A stretch of DNA of 64,000 nt from Candidatus Dormiibacterota bacterium (GTDB taxonomy: Bacteria > Acidobacteriota > Polarisedimenticolia > Gp22-AA2). Below the pieces are notes generated by a model. It searched no databases and had not been told where the DNA came from. It saw only the letters and a list, made by a program, of their open reading frames with translations. The translations under genes and the position numbers were made by a program. This document shows, piece after piece, positions 45,464 through 54,141 of this stretch (within the stretch, counting starts at the first letter, position 1; the number at the start of each line of letters is the position of its first letter). The stretch lies in contig DASQAT010000035.1 of the NCBI GenBank assembly GCA_035635555.1, positions 186,001 to 250,000 of the forward strand, given 5' to 3'.

Positions 45464-45871
45464 TGTCGCACCCTGTCATTCATGATACTCCACCCTCGCA
45501 GAGTCTCCATCGCGTTGCCGAGCGTGTTGCGCGCGATTCATGCCGCGCCACGCGGTCGTGTGCGCAAACGTGGACAGATGGCGTCGCGCGGTGCGTCAAT
45601 TTCTTGAACGGCAGGCTCTGCGTCGGTACTTGATTGTCGCATGCGCGAAAAGTTTCTCTGCTGGCCGCCCCGGTGGAGAGCGGCCGCGGCCCCGCCCGCG
45701 CGGCCGTGTGAGACCTCGCGCCGGGGCCCCGCCGCGCGGAATTCGCGCGGTGGGCGGCACGAGGCGAACCGAGGGGAGGCTTGCGCGAGCAAGCCGGACC
45801 CGTGCCGCGCGGGCGGGGCCGCGGCCGCTCTCCACCACGTGGGCGTGAAGCAGAAAGAGAGGGGGCCGCCT
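45464..45871. other. 408-bp intergenic gap with no supported gene
   Basis: It lies between ilvD and the LeuD-LeuC-like gene, both minus strand. It contains the 33-bp inverted repeat at 45672-45836. The first 200 bp nearest the dehydratase (45464-45671) contain only a TTGACG hexamer without a good -10. Short open frames exist on both strands but show low-complexity Arg/Pro/Ala content and no start-site support. Confidence 0.6.
45672..45836. repeat. perfect 33-bp inverted repeat with 99-bp structured loop
   Basis: Arms 45672-45704 and 45804-45836 are exact reverse complements over all 33 bases (beginning GGTGGAGAGCGGCCGC, ending GCGGCCGCTCTCCACC). The loop contains a smaller perfect hairpin GCTTGC-GCGA-GCAAGC (45779-45794), whose loop is a GNRA tetraloop if transcribed on the plus strand, and a palindromic CCGCGCG-GAATTC-type stretch. 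No target-site duplication or transposase is seen. An RNA element, attenuator or MITE-like repeat are possible. Confidence 0.85.
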
Positions 45872-47551
45872 TCAGGTGTTGAAGCCGGTGACCGCCCCCT
45901 CGCTGGCCGACGAGACCAGCCGGGCGTACTTGGCGAAGACACCCCGGGTGTACCGCGGGGCGGGCGCCGTCCACGACCGCAGGCGGGCGCTCATCTCGTC
46001 GTCGCCGACCTCGACATCGAGACGGCGGCCCTCGACGTCGAAGACGATCGTGTCCCCTTCGCGGACGGCGGCGATCGGTCCCCCGCGCGCCGCCTCGGGG
46101 GCGACGTGGCCCGCCATCAGACCGTGCGTGGCTCCGGAGAAGCGGCCGTCTGTGAGCAGGGCGACCTGGTCGCCGAGACCCTGGCCGACGAGCGCCGCCG
46201 TCACCGCCAGCATCTCGCGCATGCCCGGCCCGCCGCTCGGCCCCTCGTAGCGGATCACCAGCACGTCCCCCGGTGCTATCGTCCGGGCCTGCACGGCCGC
46301 GAAGGCGTCCTCTTCGCGGTCGAAGACGCGCGCCGGGCCGCGATGCTTCGTGCGCGAGTGGCCGGCCATCTTCACGACGCACCCTTCCGGGGCGAGATTC
46401 CCCCTCAGGATCACCAGGCCCCCGGTCGCCTGGATCGGGTTGGAAAGCGGGCGGACCACGATCTGTCCGGCCGACTCGCGCGCCTCCTTCGCCTCGTCGC
46501 CGATCGTCCGGCCGCTGACCGTCATCTCCTCCGGGCTCAGAAGACCCGCCTCGCGGAGTCGTTGCGCCAGAAGACGCGTCCCGCCGGCGCGCTGCATGTC
46601 GTGGGCGACGAACCGGCCGCCCGGCTTGAGGTCGGCGAGAAGTGGAGTCTTCGCGCTGAGGCTGTCGAAATCGTCGATGACGAGCGGCACGCCGCTCTCG
46701 CGCGCCAGGGCGAGCAGGTGCAGGACGCCGTTCGTCGAGCCACCCGTGGCGGCGACGGAGACGATGGCATTCTCGAACGCGGCCCGCGTCAGGATCCGGC
46801 TGGGGCGCAGGTCGTTCTTGAGCGCCTCCATCACCAGCCGCCCGGCCAGACGCGCCACGTCCTTCCGCGCCGGGTCGGTCGCCGGCACTCCGGCGCTTCC
46901 CATCGGCGAGATCCCGAGGAACTCGAGCGCCGTCGCCATGGTGTTGGCGGTGAACTGCCCGCCGCAGGCCCCGGCGCCCGGGCAGGCCGCGTCCTCGAGC
47001 TCGCGCAGGTCCTCGAGGCTCATCTTCCCCGAGGCGTGCGCGCCGACCGCCTCGAACACGTCCTGGATGGTGACATCGCGCCCCTGGAAGCTCCCGGGGG
47101 CGATCGATCCCCCGTACAGCACCAGCGACGGCAGGTCCAGCCGCGCCAGGGCCATCGCCGTCCCGGGAATCGTCTTGTCGCATCCGGCGAGCGCCACCAC
47201 GGCGTCGAACAGGTGTCCGCGCGCCACCAGCTCGATCGAGTCGGCCACGATCTCCCGGCTGACGAGGGACGCCTTCATCCCCTCGGTCCCCATGCTGATT
47301 CCGTCCGACACGGCGATCGTGTTGAACTCGATCGGCGTCCCCCCCGCCGCCCGGATCCCCTCCTTCACGTAGTCGGCCAGGTCGCGCAGGTGGATGTTGC
47401 AGGGCATCACCTCGATCCAGGTGTTCGCCACGCCGACGAGCGGCCGGGACAGCTCTTCGTCGTCGAAGCCGACCGCCTTGAGCATGGCGCGCGCCGGCGC
47501 GCGGTCGAAACCCCGCAGGAGGGCGGCCGAGGGACGTTGCGCCTGCGTCAT
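45872..47551 (-). CDS. ilvD: dihydroxy-acid dehydratase
   Basis: 559 residues, normal length for IlvD. It forms 2-keto acids of valine and isoleucine biosynthesis. Fe-S cysteines: C51 (MPCNIH), C124 (AGCDKTIPG) and C196 in CPGAGACGGQF (with C190 nearby). GRFSGATHG and the end EGAVTGFNT are signatures. The start at ATG 47551 is 90 bp from the divergent PLP enzyme. A TACAAT -10 element lies at 47575-47580. The next gene in the direction of transcription is the LeuD-LeuC-like enzyme after the 408-bp gap. Confidence 0.97.
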   Translation of the reverse strand: MTQAQRPSAALLRGFDRAPARAMLKAVGFDDEELSRPLVGVANTWIEVMPCNIHLRDLADYVKEGIRAAGGTPIEFNTIAVSDGISMGTEGMKASLVSREIVADSIELVARGHLFDAVVALAGCDKTIPGTAMALARLDLPSLVLYGGSIAPGSFQGRDVTIQDVFEAVGAHASGKMSLEDLRELEDAACPGAGACGGQFTANTMATALEFLGISPMGSAGVPATDPARKDVARLAGRLVMEALKNDLRPSRILTRAAFENAIVSVAATGGSTNGVLHLLALARESGVPLVIDDFDSLSAKTPLLADLKPGGRFVAHDMQRAGGTRLLAQRLREAGLLSPEEMTVSGRTIGDEAKEARESAGQIVVRPLSNPIQATGGLVILRGNLAPEGCVVKMAGHSRTKHRGPARVFDREEDAFAAVQARTIAPGDVLVIRYEGPSGGPGMREMLAVTAALVGQGLGDQVALLTDGRFSGATHGLMAGHVAPEAARGGPIAAVREGDTIVFDVEGRRLDVEVGDDEMSARLRSWTAPAPRYTRGVFAKYARLVSSASEGAVTGFNT

Positions 47552-47574
47552 CGCGGATTCCACATGCGGCCGAC

Positions 47575-47580
47575 ATTGTA
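47575..47580 (-). promoter_or_regulatory. -10 element for ilvD
   Basis: TACAAT on the minus strand, preceded by GGC, 24 nt before the ilvD ATG. No convincing -35. Confidence 0.45.
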
Positions 47581-47617
47581 GCCGCTCCCGGGTGAGCGCC
47601 GGTAGTCGGGCGCGTTC

Positions 47618-47623
47618 TATAAT
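47618..47623 (+). promoter_or_regulatory. -10 element for the Cys/Met PLP enzyme gene
   Basis: A perfect TATAAT 19 nt before ATG 47642, with GGTGG between. The leader would be about 12 nt. Confidence 0.55.
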
Positions 47624-47641
47624 GCGGATCCCGGTGGACAC

Positions 47642-48892
47642 ATGACCAACAAGCGCGAGATTCCCTACGTGGTCCGCCCGCCCACCGCCGTCCTGACCCG
47701 CGGCTTCGATCCGCGTCTGTCGGTCGGGTCGGCGCGCCCGGCGGTGTTCCGCTCCTCGACCTACGTCTTCAACAGTCCCGAGTCGGCCGAGCGCGCGTTC
47801 GCCATCGCCCTGGGCAGGCTGCGGGCCGAGCCGGGCGAGAACGTCGATCTCATCTATTCCCGCCTGTCCCACCCGAACGCCGAGATCCTCGAGGACCAGA
47901 TCGTCCCGCTGGAGCGCGGGGCGACGGCGGCGGCGGTGTTCAACTCGGGCATGGCGGCCATCTCGACGATCTTCCTGTCGCTGTGCGGTCCGGGCTGGAG
48001 CGTCGTGCACACGGTGCCGGTCTACGGCGGCACGCAGCACCTGTTCGACACCTTCCTGCGGCCGCTCGGCATCCAGTCGACCGGTGTCGTGGCCGGGGAC
48101 GGCGCGGCGCTCGAGCGGGCGATCGCCGGGGCGCGGAACCTGCGCATCGTCTACCTGGAGACACCCGCCAACCCCACCCTTCGCATGGTGGACATGCGCC
48201 GGGCGGTCGAGGCGGCCCGCCGGCACCCGGATGCGCCCCTGGTCGTCGTGGACAACACCTTCCTGGGTCCCGCTTTCCAGCACCCTCTCCAGCTCGGCGT
48301 CGATCTGGTGGTCTATTCCGCGACCAAGTACCTGAACGGTTTCAGCGACCTTTTGGCCGGGGTCGTGCTGGCCGCGGACGCCGATCTCGTCACGCACCTG
48401 CGCGGCACGCGCGCCATCCTGGGCAACATCCTTCAGCCCGACGAGTGCTGGCTCCTCGACAGCCGTCTGCCGACGGTGATCCTGCGCATGAACCGGCAGA
48501 GCAAGAACGCGCAGCGCATCGCCGAGAGTCTGGCCGCCCACCCGGCCGTGCGGCGGGTGCTCTACCCGTCGCTCTTCACCGACAAGGAGCAGATGGCGAT
48601 CCGCGACGCGCAGTGCGATTTCCCCGGAGCGATCCTGACGCTCGACCTCAAGGGCGGCAAGATGGCGGCATTCGCGTTCCTGCGCTCGCTGCGCATCCTG
48701 CGCGACGCCGTCAGCCTCGGGGGCGTCGAGTCGCTCGCCTGCCACCCGCGCACCACCACGCACTCCGAGCTGTCGGAGGAGGACCTGGAGCGCTCCGGGA
48801 TCTCGGACAGCCTGGTGCGGATCTCGATCGGGATCGAGGACTGGCGGGATCTGCAGCGCGACATCCAGGACGCGCTGGACTCCTTGCGCTGA
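47642..48892 (+). CDS. Cys/Met-metabolism PLP enzyme (cystathionine gamma-lyase/synthase family)
   Basis: 416 residues. The PLP lysine is K229 in YSATKYLNGFSD, and VVVDNTF supplies the ring-binding Asp. The family includes cystathionine gamma-synthase, gamma- and beta-lyases and methionine gamma-lyase. The Cys of methionine gamma-lyase (YGCT) is Gly here (VYGGTQ), which argues against a classical methionine gamma-lyase. The N-terminal 40 residues are longer than in typical gamma-lyases. The substrate cannot be fixed. It is divergent from ilvD. Confidence 0.9.
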   Translation: MTNKREIPYVVRPPTAVLTRGFDPRLSVGSARPAVFRSSTYVFNSPESAERAFAIALGRLRAEPGENVDLIYSRLSHPNAEILEDQIVPLERGATAAAVFNSGMAAISTIFLSLCGPGWSVVHTVPVYGGTQHLFDTFLRPLGIQSTGVVAGDGAALERAIAGARNLRIVYLETPANPTLRMVDMRRAVEAARRHPDAPLVVVDNTFLGPAFQHPLQLGVDLVVYSATKYLNGFSDLLAGVVLAADADLVTHLRGTRAILGNILQPDECWLLDSRLPTVILRMNRQSKNAQRIAESLAAHPAVRRVLYPSLFTDKEQMAIRDAQCDFPGAILTLDLKGGKMAAFAFLRSLRILRDAVSLGGVESLACHPRTTTHSELSEEDLERSGISDSLVRISIGIEDWRDLQRDIQDALDSLR

Positions 48893-48934
48893 CCGGCCTC
48901 TCCGGTGTTCCACCCTTTCCGAGCGGCCGCCCCG

Positions 48935-48940
48935 TATAAC
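48935..48940 (+). promoter_or_regulatory. -10 element 9 nt upstream of the ECF sigma gene
   Basis: TATAAC, with ATG at 48950. Transcription would begin within 3 nt of the start codon, so the sigma factor mRNA may be leaderless. No -35 is evident. Confidence 0.35.
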
Positions 48941-48949
48941 CGGTCGACG

Positions 48950-49543
48950 ATGATGACCACGGACCGCGAGTTGATGCACAGGGTGGCGACAGGGGACGAG
49001 CCGGCCTTCACCGAGCTTTCGAACCGCTACAGCGCGCGTCTCTTGACCATGGCGTGGCGGCTCCTCGGCAACCGGGCCGACGCGGAGGACGCGGTGCAGC
49101 GCGCGCTCCTGCGCCTGTACACCTCGGCCAGGAGCTATCGCTCCGAGTGGGCGGTCTCCACCTGGCTCTACCGCATCACGACCAACGTCTGCGTGGACGA
49201 GATGCGCCGGCGCCGGAGCCGGTTCGTGCTGCAGCGGGCGGCGCAGGAGGAGGCGGACGGTCAGGGGCTTCTGTTTGCGTGGGGCGGCGGGCACGGGGGC
49301 GGGGGCGCGCAGAACCTCGATGTGCAGCGCGCTCTCGACAGAGTCCCGCTCGAGGCGCGCATGCTCCTCGCCCTGCGCTACATGGACGGACTCTCCTACC
49401 GCGAGCTGGCCCGTGTCCGGGGCATCAGCGTCAACACGGTGAAGAGCCAGCTCGCCCGCGGCAAGTCGATCGTGAGAAAAATCCTGAAAAAGGGAGGGCC
49501 CGGGCGGCGGACCGCCGGGGCCTCGACGAAAGGAGCCCAATGA
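48950..49543 (+). CDS. ECF-type RNA polymerase sigma factor
   Basis: 197 residues. The sigma-2 region (FTELSNRYSARLLTMAWRLLGNRADAEDAVQ, then W..TWLYRITTN) and sigma-4 region (ALDRVPLEARMLLALRYMDGLSYRELA..ISVNTVKSQLARGK) are complete. They are joined by an unusual Gly/His-rich linker (WGGGHGGGG). No anti-sigma factor gene follows. Instead the next gene, overlapping by ATGA, encodes an O6-alkylguanine transferase, followed by a 2OG oxygenase. The sigma factor is therefore likely to control, or be controlled by, DNA alkylation repair. The basic C-terminal tail is about 15 residues. Confidence 0.94.
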   Translation: MMTTDRELMHRVATGDEPAFTELSNRYSARLLTMAWRLLGNRADAEDAVQRALLRLYTSARSYRSEWAVSTWLYRITTNVCVDEMRRRRSRFVLQRAAQEEADGQGLLFAWGGGHGGGGAQNLDVQRALDRVPLEARMLLALRYMDGLSYRELARVRGISVNTVKSQLARGKSIVRKILKKGGPGRRTAGASTKGAQ

Positions 49544-50283
49544 TGAGGACGCATGCGTATCCGGGGAGGGACGATCTGGAGAACCTGCTGGTGGTTCATT
49601 TCCGGCCGGTCGCGGCCGGCGGCGATCTGGCGCGCCGGGCCCTTCTTCGCCTGCGTGACGGCTGGGACACGGAGCGCTTCGCCGGGGACGTCCAGATCGA
49701 GGCCTCGGAGCGCGGTATCATCCGGGTCAGTCGGGGCGGCGCGGCGCATCCGCCGGTGTCGCGCGCGGCGAAGCGCCTGGCCGAGCGGGCCCGCGAGGAG
49801 CTTCACGACTACCTCGGGGGGCGGCGCGCCTTCTTCTCTGTGCCGATCGATTTCGCCGGAACGCGGCCGTTCCAGCGCAAGGTCCTCGAGCTGACCCACC
49901 GCATCCCCTTCGGCGACACCAGGACGTACTCCTGGATCGCCCGGCGGATCGGCCACCCGCTCGCCGTGCGCGCCGTCGGCACGGCCCTCGGCCTCAACCC
50001 GGTGCCGATCCTCGTGCCGTGCCACCGCGTCCTCAGGACCGATGGCGGCCTCGGCGGGTACGCCTTCGGGCTCGATCTCAAGACACGGCTTCTGGGTCTC
50101 GAGCGGGCCACGCCGGTCCTGGAAGGGTGCGCCACGACCGGCATCGTCTGCCGCGTCGGCTGCCCGCACGCGATGCGGATGCGCGAGGACAGCCGCGTCG
50201 TGTTCGCCTCCGTCGAGGACGCCCGCACGGTCGGCTACCGGCCGTGCCGGACCTGCCGGCCGGGGGCGGCGGCCGGCGCGTGA
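49540..50283 (+). CDS. O6-alkylguanine-DNA alkyltransferase fused to C-terminal Ada zinc domain
   Basis: 247 residues. The central Ogt/MGMT domain (about 85-190) has the acceptor C161 in PCHRV and the GLGGYAFGLDLK loop. The C-terminal 55 residues match the metal-binding, phosphotriester-repair module of Ada: C204-x3-C208 (CRVGC) and C236-x2-C239 (CRTC), with VFASVEDARTVGYRP between. In Ada this module is N-terminal and followed by an AraC helix-turn-helix; here it is C-terminal and there is no helix-turn-helix. It may act as repair enzyme and alkylation sensor at once. Two adjacent ATGs (49540, 49543) overlap the sigma stop. The next gene overlaps as GTGA. Confidence 0.93.
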   Translation: MMRTHAYPGRDDLENLLVVHFRPVAAGGDLARRALLRLRDGWDTERFAGDVQIEASERGIIRVSRGGAAHPPVSRAAKRLAERAREELHDYLGGRRAFFSVPIDFAGTRPFQRKVLELTHRIPFGDTRTYSWIARRIGHPLAVRAVGTALGLNPVPILVPCHRVLRTDGGLGGYAFGLDLKTRLLGLERATPVLEGCATTGIVCRVGCPHAMRMREDSRVVFASVEDARTVGYRPCRTCRPGAAAGA

Positions 50284-51002
50284 GGCACGCGACCCGCGTG
50301 GCCTCCCGCCTCGAACAGCTCGACTGGGACGCGATCGAGCGGTCGCTCCGGGAGCGGGGCTGGGCGAAGACCGGCGTCCCCGTGCTCACCCCGCGGGAAT
50401 GCGCCGGACTGATCCTCCTCTACGAGGACGACGCCCGTTTCCGCAGCCGTGTCGACATGGAGCGCTTCCGGTTCGGCCTGGGTGAGTACAAGTATTTCGG
50501 TCACCCGCTGCCGTCCCTGGTGCGCGAGCTCCGCGCGCGCGCCTACCCGCGCCTGGCGGCGCTCGCCAACGACTGGATGGAGGCCCTCGGAGAGCGCCGC
50601 CGCTACCCACCGACCCTGAGAGGCCTGCTGTCGGTCTGCCGCCGCGCCGGGCAGACGAAGCCGACACCGCTCCTCCTGCGCTACGAAACCGGGGGCTTCA
50701 ACTGCCTGCACCAGGATCTCTACGGCGACGTGGCCTTCCCGCTGCAGCTCACGTGCGTCCTGAGCCGCCGCGGTCCCGATTACACCGGCGGAGAGTTCCT
50801 CCTGGTCGAGCAGCGTCCGCGCCAGCAATCGCGGGGCGAGGCGATCACTCTGGAGCAGGGGGAGATCGTCATCTTCACCACGCGCGAGCGCCCCGTCCGG
50901 GGCGCCCGCGGTCATTTCCGCGCCGTCATGCGCCACGGCGTCAGCCGCCTGCTGTCCGGGACACGCTACAGTCTGGGGGTCATCTTCCACGACGCGCGGT
51001 AG
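50280..51002 (+). CDS. 2-oxoglutarate/Fe(II) oxygenase (COG3826-like)
   Basis: 240 residues. Fe(II) ligands: H144 and D146 (CLHQDLYGD) and H219 (VMRHGVSRL). R229 in SGTRYSLGVIFHD is the likely 2OG-binding Arg. The fold and length match the COG3826 group rather than canonical AlkB. It is the third gene of the sigma factor-Ogt/Ada operon (GTG start in a GTGA overlap). Oxidative removal of alkyl lesions would fit the context but is an inference; protein or small-molecule hydroxylation is the alternative. It runs convergently with the ABC permease gene, 19 nt apart. Confidence 0.9.
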   Translation: MRHATRVASRLEQLDWDAIERSLRERGWAKTGVPVLTPRECAGLILLYEDDARFRSRVDMERFRFGLGEYKYFGHPLPSLVRELRARAYPRLAALANDWMEALGERRRYPPTLRGLLSVCRRAGQTKPTPLLLRYETGGFNCLHQDLYGDVAFPLQLTCVLSRRGPDYTGGEFLLVEQRPRQQSRGEAITLEQGEIVIFTTRERPVRGARGHFRAVMRHGVSRLLSGTRYSLGVIFHDAR

Positions 51003-51021
51003 GCGCGCGCCGCCGCACGCG

Positions 51022-52227
51022 TCATTCCGCCCGCAGCGCCTCGACGGGATCGAGGCCGGCGGCGCGCCGCGCCGGCAGGACGCCGCTGAGCAGTCCGACG
51101 GCGAACGACAGGGCGAGGGCGGCGAACACGTACGCCACGGGGGTGTTCACCGGCAGGCGCGGCAGCGCCAGCTTGAGGAGGCGCGCGACGCCGATCCCGG
51201 CGGCAATCCCGAAGGCGCCGCCGGCCGTCGCGAGGAGGGCCGCCTGCAGGAGAAAGAAGGCCAGCACCTGGCGCCGGCGCGCGCCCAGGGCGCGCAGGAG
51301 CCCGATCTCGCCGGTGCTCTCGTTGACCGAGATCCACATCATCGTCAGGATGCCGATGGCGCCGACCACCAGCGAGATGCCGCCGATGGCGCCGACCGCG
51401 GAGGTCACCACGCTGATGATCCGGTCGAGCGTGGACAGCATGGTGTCCTGCGTCGTGATGGTGAAGTCCTCCTCTCCCTGATGGCGATCGATCAGGACCC
51501 GCTTGATGTCGCGGACGACGGTGTCCTTCGCCGTGGCGTTCCTGTAGACAACGTCGATCTCGATCAGGTCGTCGCGGTTGAACAGACGCAGCGCCTCCGA
51601 CACCGGGATGAAGGCGGTGTCGTCGAGGTCGAGCTGCAGGAACTGTCCCTTCGGCTCCATCACCCCGATGACCCGGAACGGACGCCCGCCGATCCGAACG
51701 CGCTCCCCGAGGGCGTTGTCGTCACCGAACACCTCGCGCTTCAGCTTCATCCCCAGGACGACGAGCGGCGAGCCGTGCCGCGGGTCGCCCGCCGGCAGGA
51801 ACGTGCCGTGGCGCACGGCGAACTTCCAGACGCGCGGCACGTCCGACGTCACGCCGTAGACGAGGACGCTGCGGCCGCGCTCCCCGTGCTCGACCCGGGC
51901 GTTGCCGAACGCCACCGGCATCGTCGCCTCGACCTGGGAGATGCGGCGGAGCGCCTCGGCGTCCTCGATGGTCAGCTTGCGGATCGTGCCGGCCATGGCG
52001 GTGGGGTTGCCGCCGGAGGTGTTCGACTTGCCGGGATTGACGCCGATCAGGTTCGTGCCGAACTGGGTGAATTCGCTGAGGACGAACACCCGAATCCCCT
52101 CCCCGATCGACGTGAGCAGGATGACCGAGGCGATGCCGATGGCGATGCCGAGCATGGTCAGGGCCGAGCGCAGGCGGTGCCCCGTGACGGCGCCCCACGA
52201 CAGCCTCATGAGATCGACGACCCGCAT
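51022..52227 (-). CDS. MacB/FtsX-type ABC transporter permease, copy 1 (distal)
   Basis: 401 residues. One N-terminal membrane helix (ALTMLGIAIGIASVILLTSIG) is followed by a large periplasmic MacB-type domain and three C-terminal helices, ending with LLSGVLPARRAAGLDPVEALRAE, the family signature. ATG 52227 is chosen because GAGGTG lies 6 nt upstream; GTG 52236 is also in frame. Fourth gene of an MFP-ATPase-permease-permease operon. Related to but distinct from the other permease, suggesting a heterodimer or two alternative transporters sharing one ATPase. Confidence 0.94.
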   Translation of the reverse strand: MRVVDLMRLSWGAVTGHRLRSALTMLGIAIGIASVILLTSIGEGIRVFVLSEFTQFGTNLIGVNPGKSNTSGGNPTAMAGTIRKLTIEDAEALRRISQVEATMPVAFGNARVEHGERGRSVLVYGVTSDVPRVWKFAVRHGTFLPAGDPRHGSPLVVLGMKLKREVFGDDNALGERVRIGGRPFRVIGVMEPKGQFLQLDLDDTAFIPVSEALRLFNRDDLIEIDVVYRNATAKDTVVRDIKRVLIDRHQGEEDFTITTQDTMLSTLDRIISVVTSAVGAIGGISLVVGAIGILTMMWISVNESTGEIGLLRALGARRRQVLAFFLLQAALLATAGGAFGIAAGIGVARLLKLALPRLPVNTPVAYVFAALALSFAVGLLSGVLPARRAAGLDPVEALRAE

Positions 52228-52261
52228 GACGATCACCTCGTCCCGTTCCGGGACGGACCGA

Positions 52262-53467
52262 TCACCGTCCCGCCAGGGCGATGACCGGATCGAGGCGCGC
52301 CGCCCGGCGCGCCGGCAGCACGCCGAACACGGCGCCCGAGAGCAGCGACACCGCGAGGGCCGCGAACACCGCCCACGCCGGCGGTCGCGCCGGCAGCGCC
52401 GGGAACGCCTGCCCCAGCACCCCCGAACCGGCGTAGCCGATCAGGAGACCGAGGACGCCTCCGGCCGCCGACAGCAGGACCGCCTCGACCAGGAACACCT
52501 TCAGGATTTCGCGGGGTGGCGCCCCGAGCGCCTTGAGCAGCCCGACCTCAGGCGTCCGCTCCGACACCGACACCAGCATCACGTTCATGATCCCGATGCC
52601 GGCGACGGACAGGGAGATGGCCGCGATCCCCGCGAGCGCCAGGGTGAGCGCCCCGAGGATCCGGTTGAAGGCGCTCAGGACGGAGTCCTGCGTAAGGACC
52701 GTCACGTCCTCCTCGTTGTCGTGCCGCTCCTTCAGGATGCTCATGACCTGCGCGCGGGCCGCGTCGATCTCCGCGTGCACCCCGACCTCGATCAGGATGC
52801 GGAACAGGGAGCGCTGGTTGAACAGGCGCAGGGCGCTCGACACCGGGATGATCACGACATCGTCCATGTTCAGACCGATCGACTGGCCCTTGGGGGCCAT
52901 CACGCCGACGACGCGGAAGCGCCAGTCGCCGATGCGGATCGTCCGGCCGAGGGGGGTCTCGGACCCGAACAGCTCGCTCTGCACCGTCCGGCCGATGACC
53001 GCCACCGGAGCCCCCCGATCCGCCTCGACGTCGGGCAGGAACCGGCCGATGCCGATCGCCAGGTGCCGGACAGGGAGCAGATCGGGCGTCGATCCCAGGA
53101 TGGTCACCTCGCGCCGCTTCTCGCCGTAGCCGACGCGCGCCGACCCGACAGCGAGCGGCGCCAGACGGCGCACGTGCGGAGCGCGTCTTTGAATCGCCTC
53201 GCAGTCCTCGAGCGTCAGCGGGCGGGTCGTGCCGCCGAAGATCGGCGCGTTGCCGGTGGTCTCGGTCCTGCCCGGCAGGACGATGAGAAGGTTGCTGCCG
53301 AGAGCCATGAACTCGTTGGTGACGTAGCCGCGGGCCCCCTCCCCGAGGGCCGTCAGCAGGATCACGGCGCCCACGCCGATCCCCATCCCGAGGAGGGTCA
53401 GTACGGTGCGCAGGCGGTGCCCCTTGAGAGCTTCCCAGGCAAACCGCAGCAGATCGAGGGCGCTCAT
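52262..53467 (-). CDS. MacB/FtsX-type ABC transporter permease, copy 2 (proximal)
   Basis: 401 residues with the same layout: N-terminal helix (VLTLLGMGIGVGAVILLTALG), periplasmic domain and three C-terminal helices ending VFGVLPARRAARLDPVIAL. Its ATG overlaps the ATPase stop as ATGA. It lies 34 nt upstream of the second permease. Length matches MacB permeases separated from their ATPase. Confidence 0.94.
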   Translation of the reverse strand: MSALDLLRFAWEALKGHRLRTVLTLLGMGIGVGAVILLTALGEGARGYVTNEFMALGSNLLIVLPGRTETTGNAPIFGGTTRPLTLEDCEAIQRRAPHVRRLAPLAVGSARVGYGEKRREVTILGSTPDLLPVRHLAIGIGRFLPDVEADRGAPVAVIGRTVQSELFGSETPLGRTIRIGDWRFRVVGVMAPKGQSIGLNMDDVVIIPVSSALRLFNQRSLFRILIEVGVHAEIDAARAQVMSILKERHDNEEDVTVLTQDSVLSAFNRILGALTLALAGIAAISLSVAGIGIMNVMLVSVSERTPEVGLLKALGAPPREILKVFLVEAVLLSAAGGVLGLLIGYAGSGVLGQAFPALPARPPAWAVFAALAVSLLSGAVFGVLPARRAARLDPVIALAGR

Positions 53468-54141
53468 GCTGTCGCACCGTCCGACGAGATCCGCCCGTCG
53501 ACCAGCTTCAGGATGCGCCGGGCCCGCTGCCCGACCTCGGGATCGTGCGTCACGACCACGAGCGTCAGCCCCGCGCGGTTCATCGACTCGATCAGCTCGA
53601 TGATCTCGTGGCCGGAGGCGCGATCCAGGTTCCCGGTCGGCTCGTCCGCGAGCAGGATCGACGGCCCCATCACCGTGGCGCGGGCGATCGCGACGCGCTG
53701 CCTCTGGCCTCCCGAGAGCTGGTCGGGACGGTGCGCGGCGCGGTCGGTCAGCCCGACCGACTTGAGCGCCGCCGCCACGCGCTCGCGCCGCTCCGCAGGC
53801 CGGATACCCGCCAGGACCATCGGCAGCTCGACGTTGCCCGCCGCCGTCAGCCGGGGGACCAGGTGGAAGAACTGGAACACGAAGCCGATCTTGCGGCTGC
53901 GCACTTCGGCGAGCGCGCTCTCCGGCAGCGATCCGACCTCGCGGCCGTCCAGCACGTACGTCCCCGCGGTCGGGCGATCGAGACAGCCGAGGATGTGCAG
54001 GAGGGTCGACTTGCCCGAGCCGGACGGCCCCATCAGGGCCAGGTAGTCGCCGCCGGGAACCGTGAGGTTGACGTCCTGGAGGGCCCGCACGATCTGGTCG
54101 CCCACGCGAAAGTGGCGCGACAGCCCGACGAGCTCGATCAC
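53464..54141 (-). CDS. ABC transporter ATPase (MacB/LolD type)
   Basis: 225 residues. Walker A GPSGSGKST, Q-loop VFQFFHLV, signature LSGGQRQRVAIARA, Walker B ILLADEPTG and H-loop VVTHD are all present. The start is GTG 54141, overlapping the MFP stop (GTGA). It energises the adjacent permeases, as in efflux of macrolide-like or lipoprotein substrates. It overlaps the next gene by ATGA, so three genes are translationally coupled. Confidence 0.96.
   Translation of the reverse strand: MIELVGLSRHFRVGDQIVRALQDVNLTVPGGDYLALMGPSGSGKSTLLHILGCLDRPTAGTYVLDGREVGSLPESALAEVRSRKIGFVFQFFHLVPRLTAAGNVELPMVLAGIRPAERRERVAAALKSVGLTDRAAHRPDQLSGGQRQRVAIARATVMGPSILLADEPTGNLDRASGHEIIELIESMNRAGLTLVVVTHDPEVGQRARRILKLVDGRISSDGATA

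Noticed and set aside
45672-45836. Intrinsic terminator, tRNA or RNase P RNA
   Set aside because: The 99-bp loop and 33-bp arms are too large for a terminator, no T-run follows, and no tRNA or RNase P signature is found.
45641-45900. A small gene inside the ilvD-dehydratase gap
   Set aside because: The frame runs through the inverted repeat and is Arg/Pro/Ala-rich; no start-site or family support.
47642-48892. Methionine gamma-lyase
   Set aside because: The diagnostic Cys in the YGCT motif is Gly (VYGGTQ), so a classical methionine gamma-lyase is unlikely.
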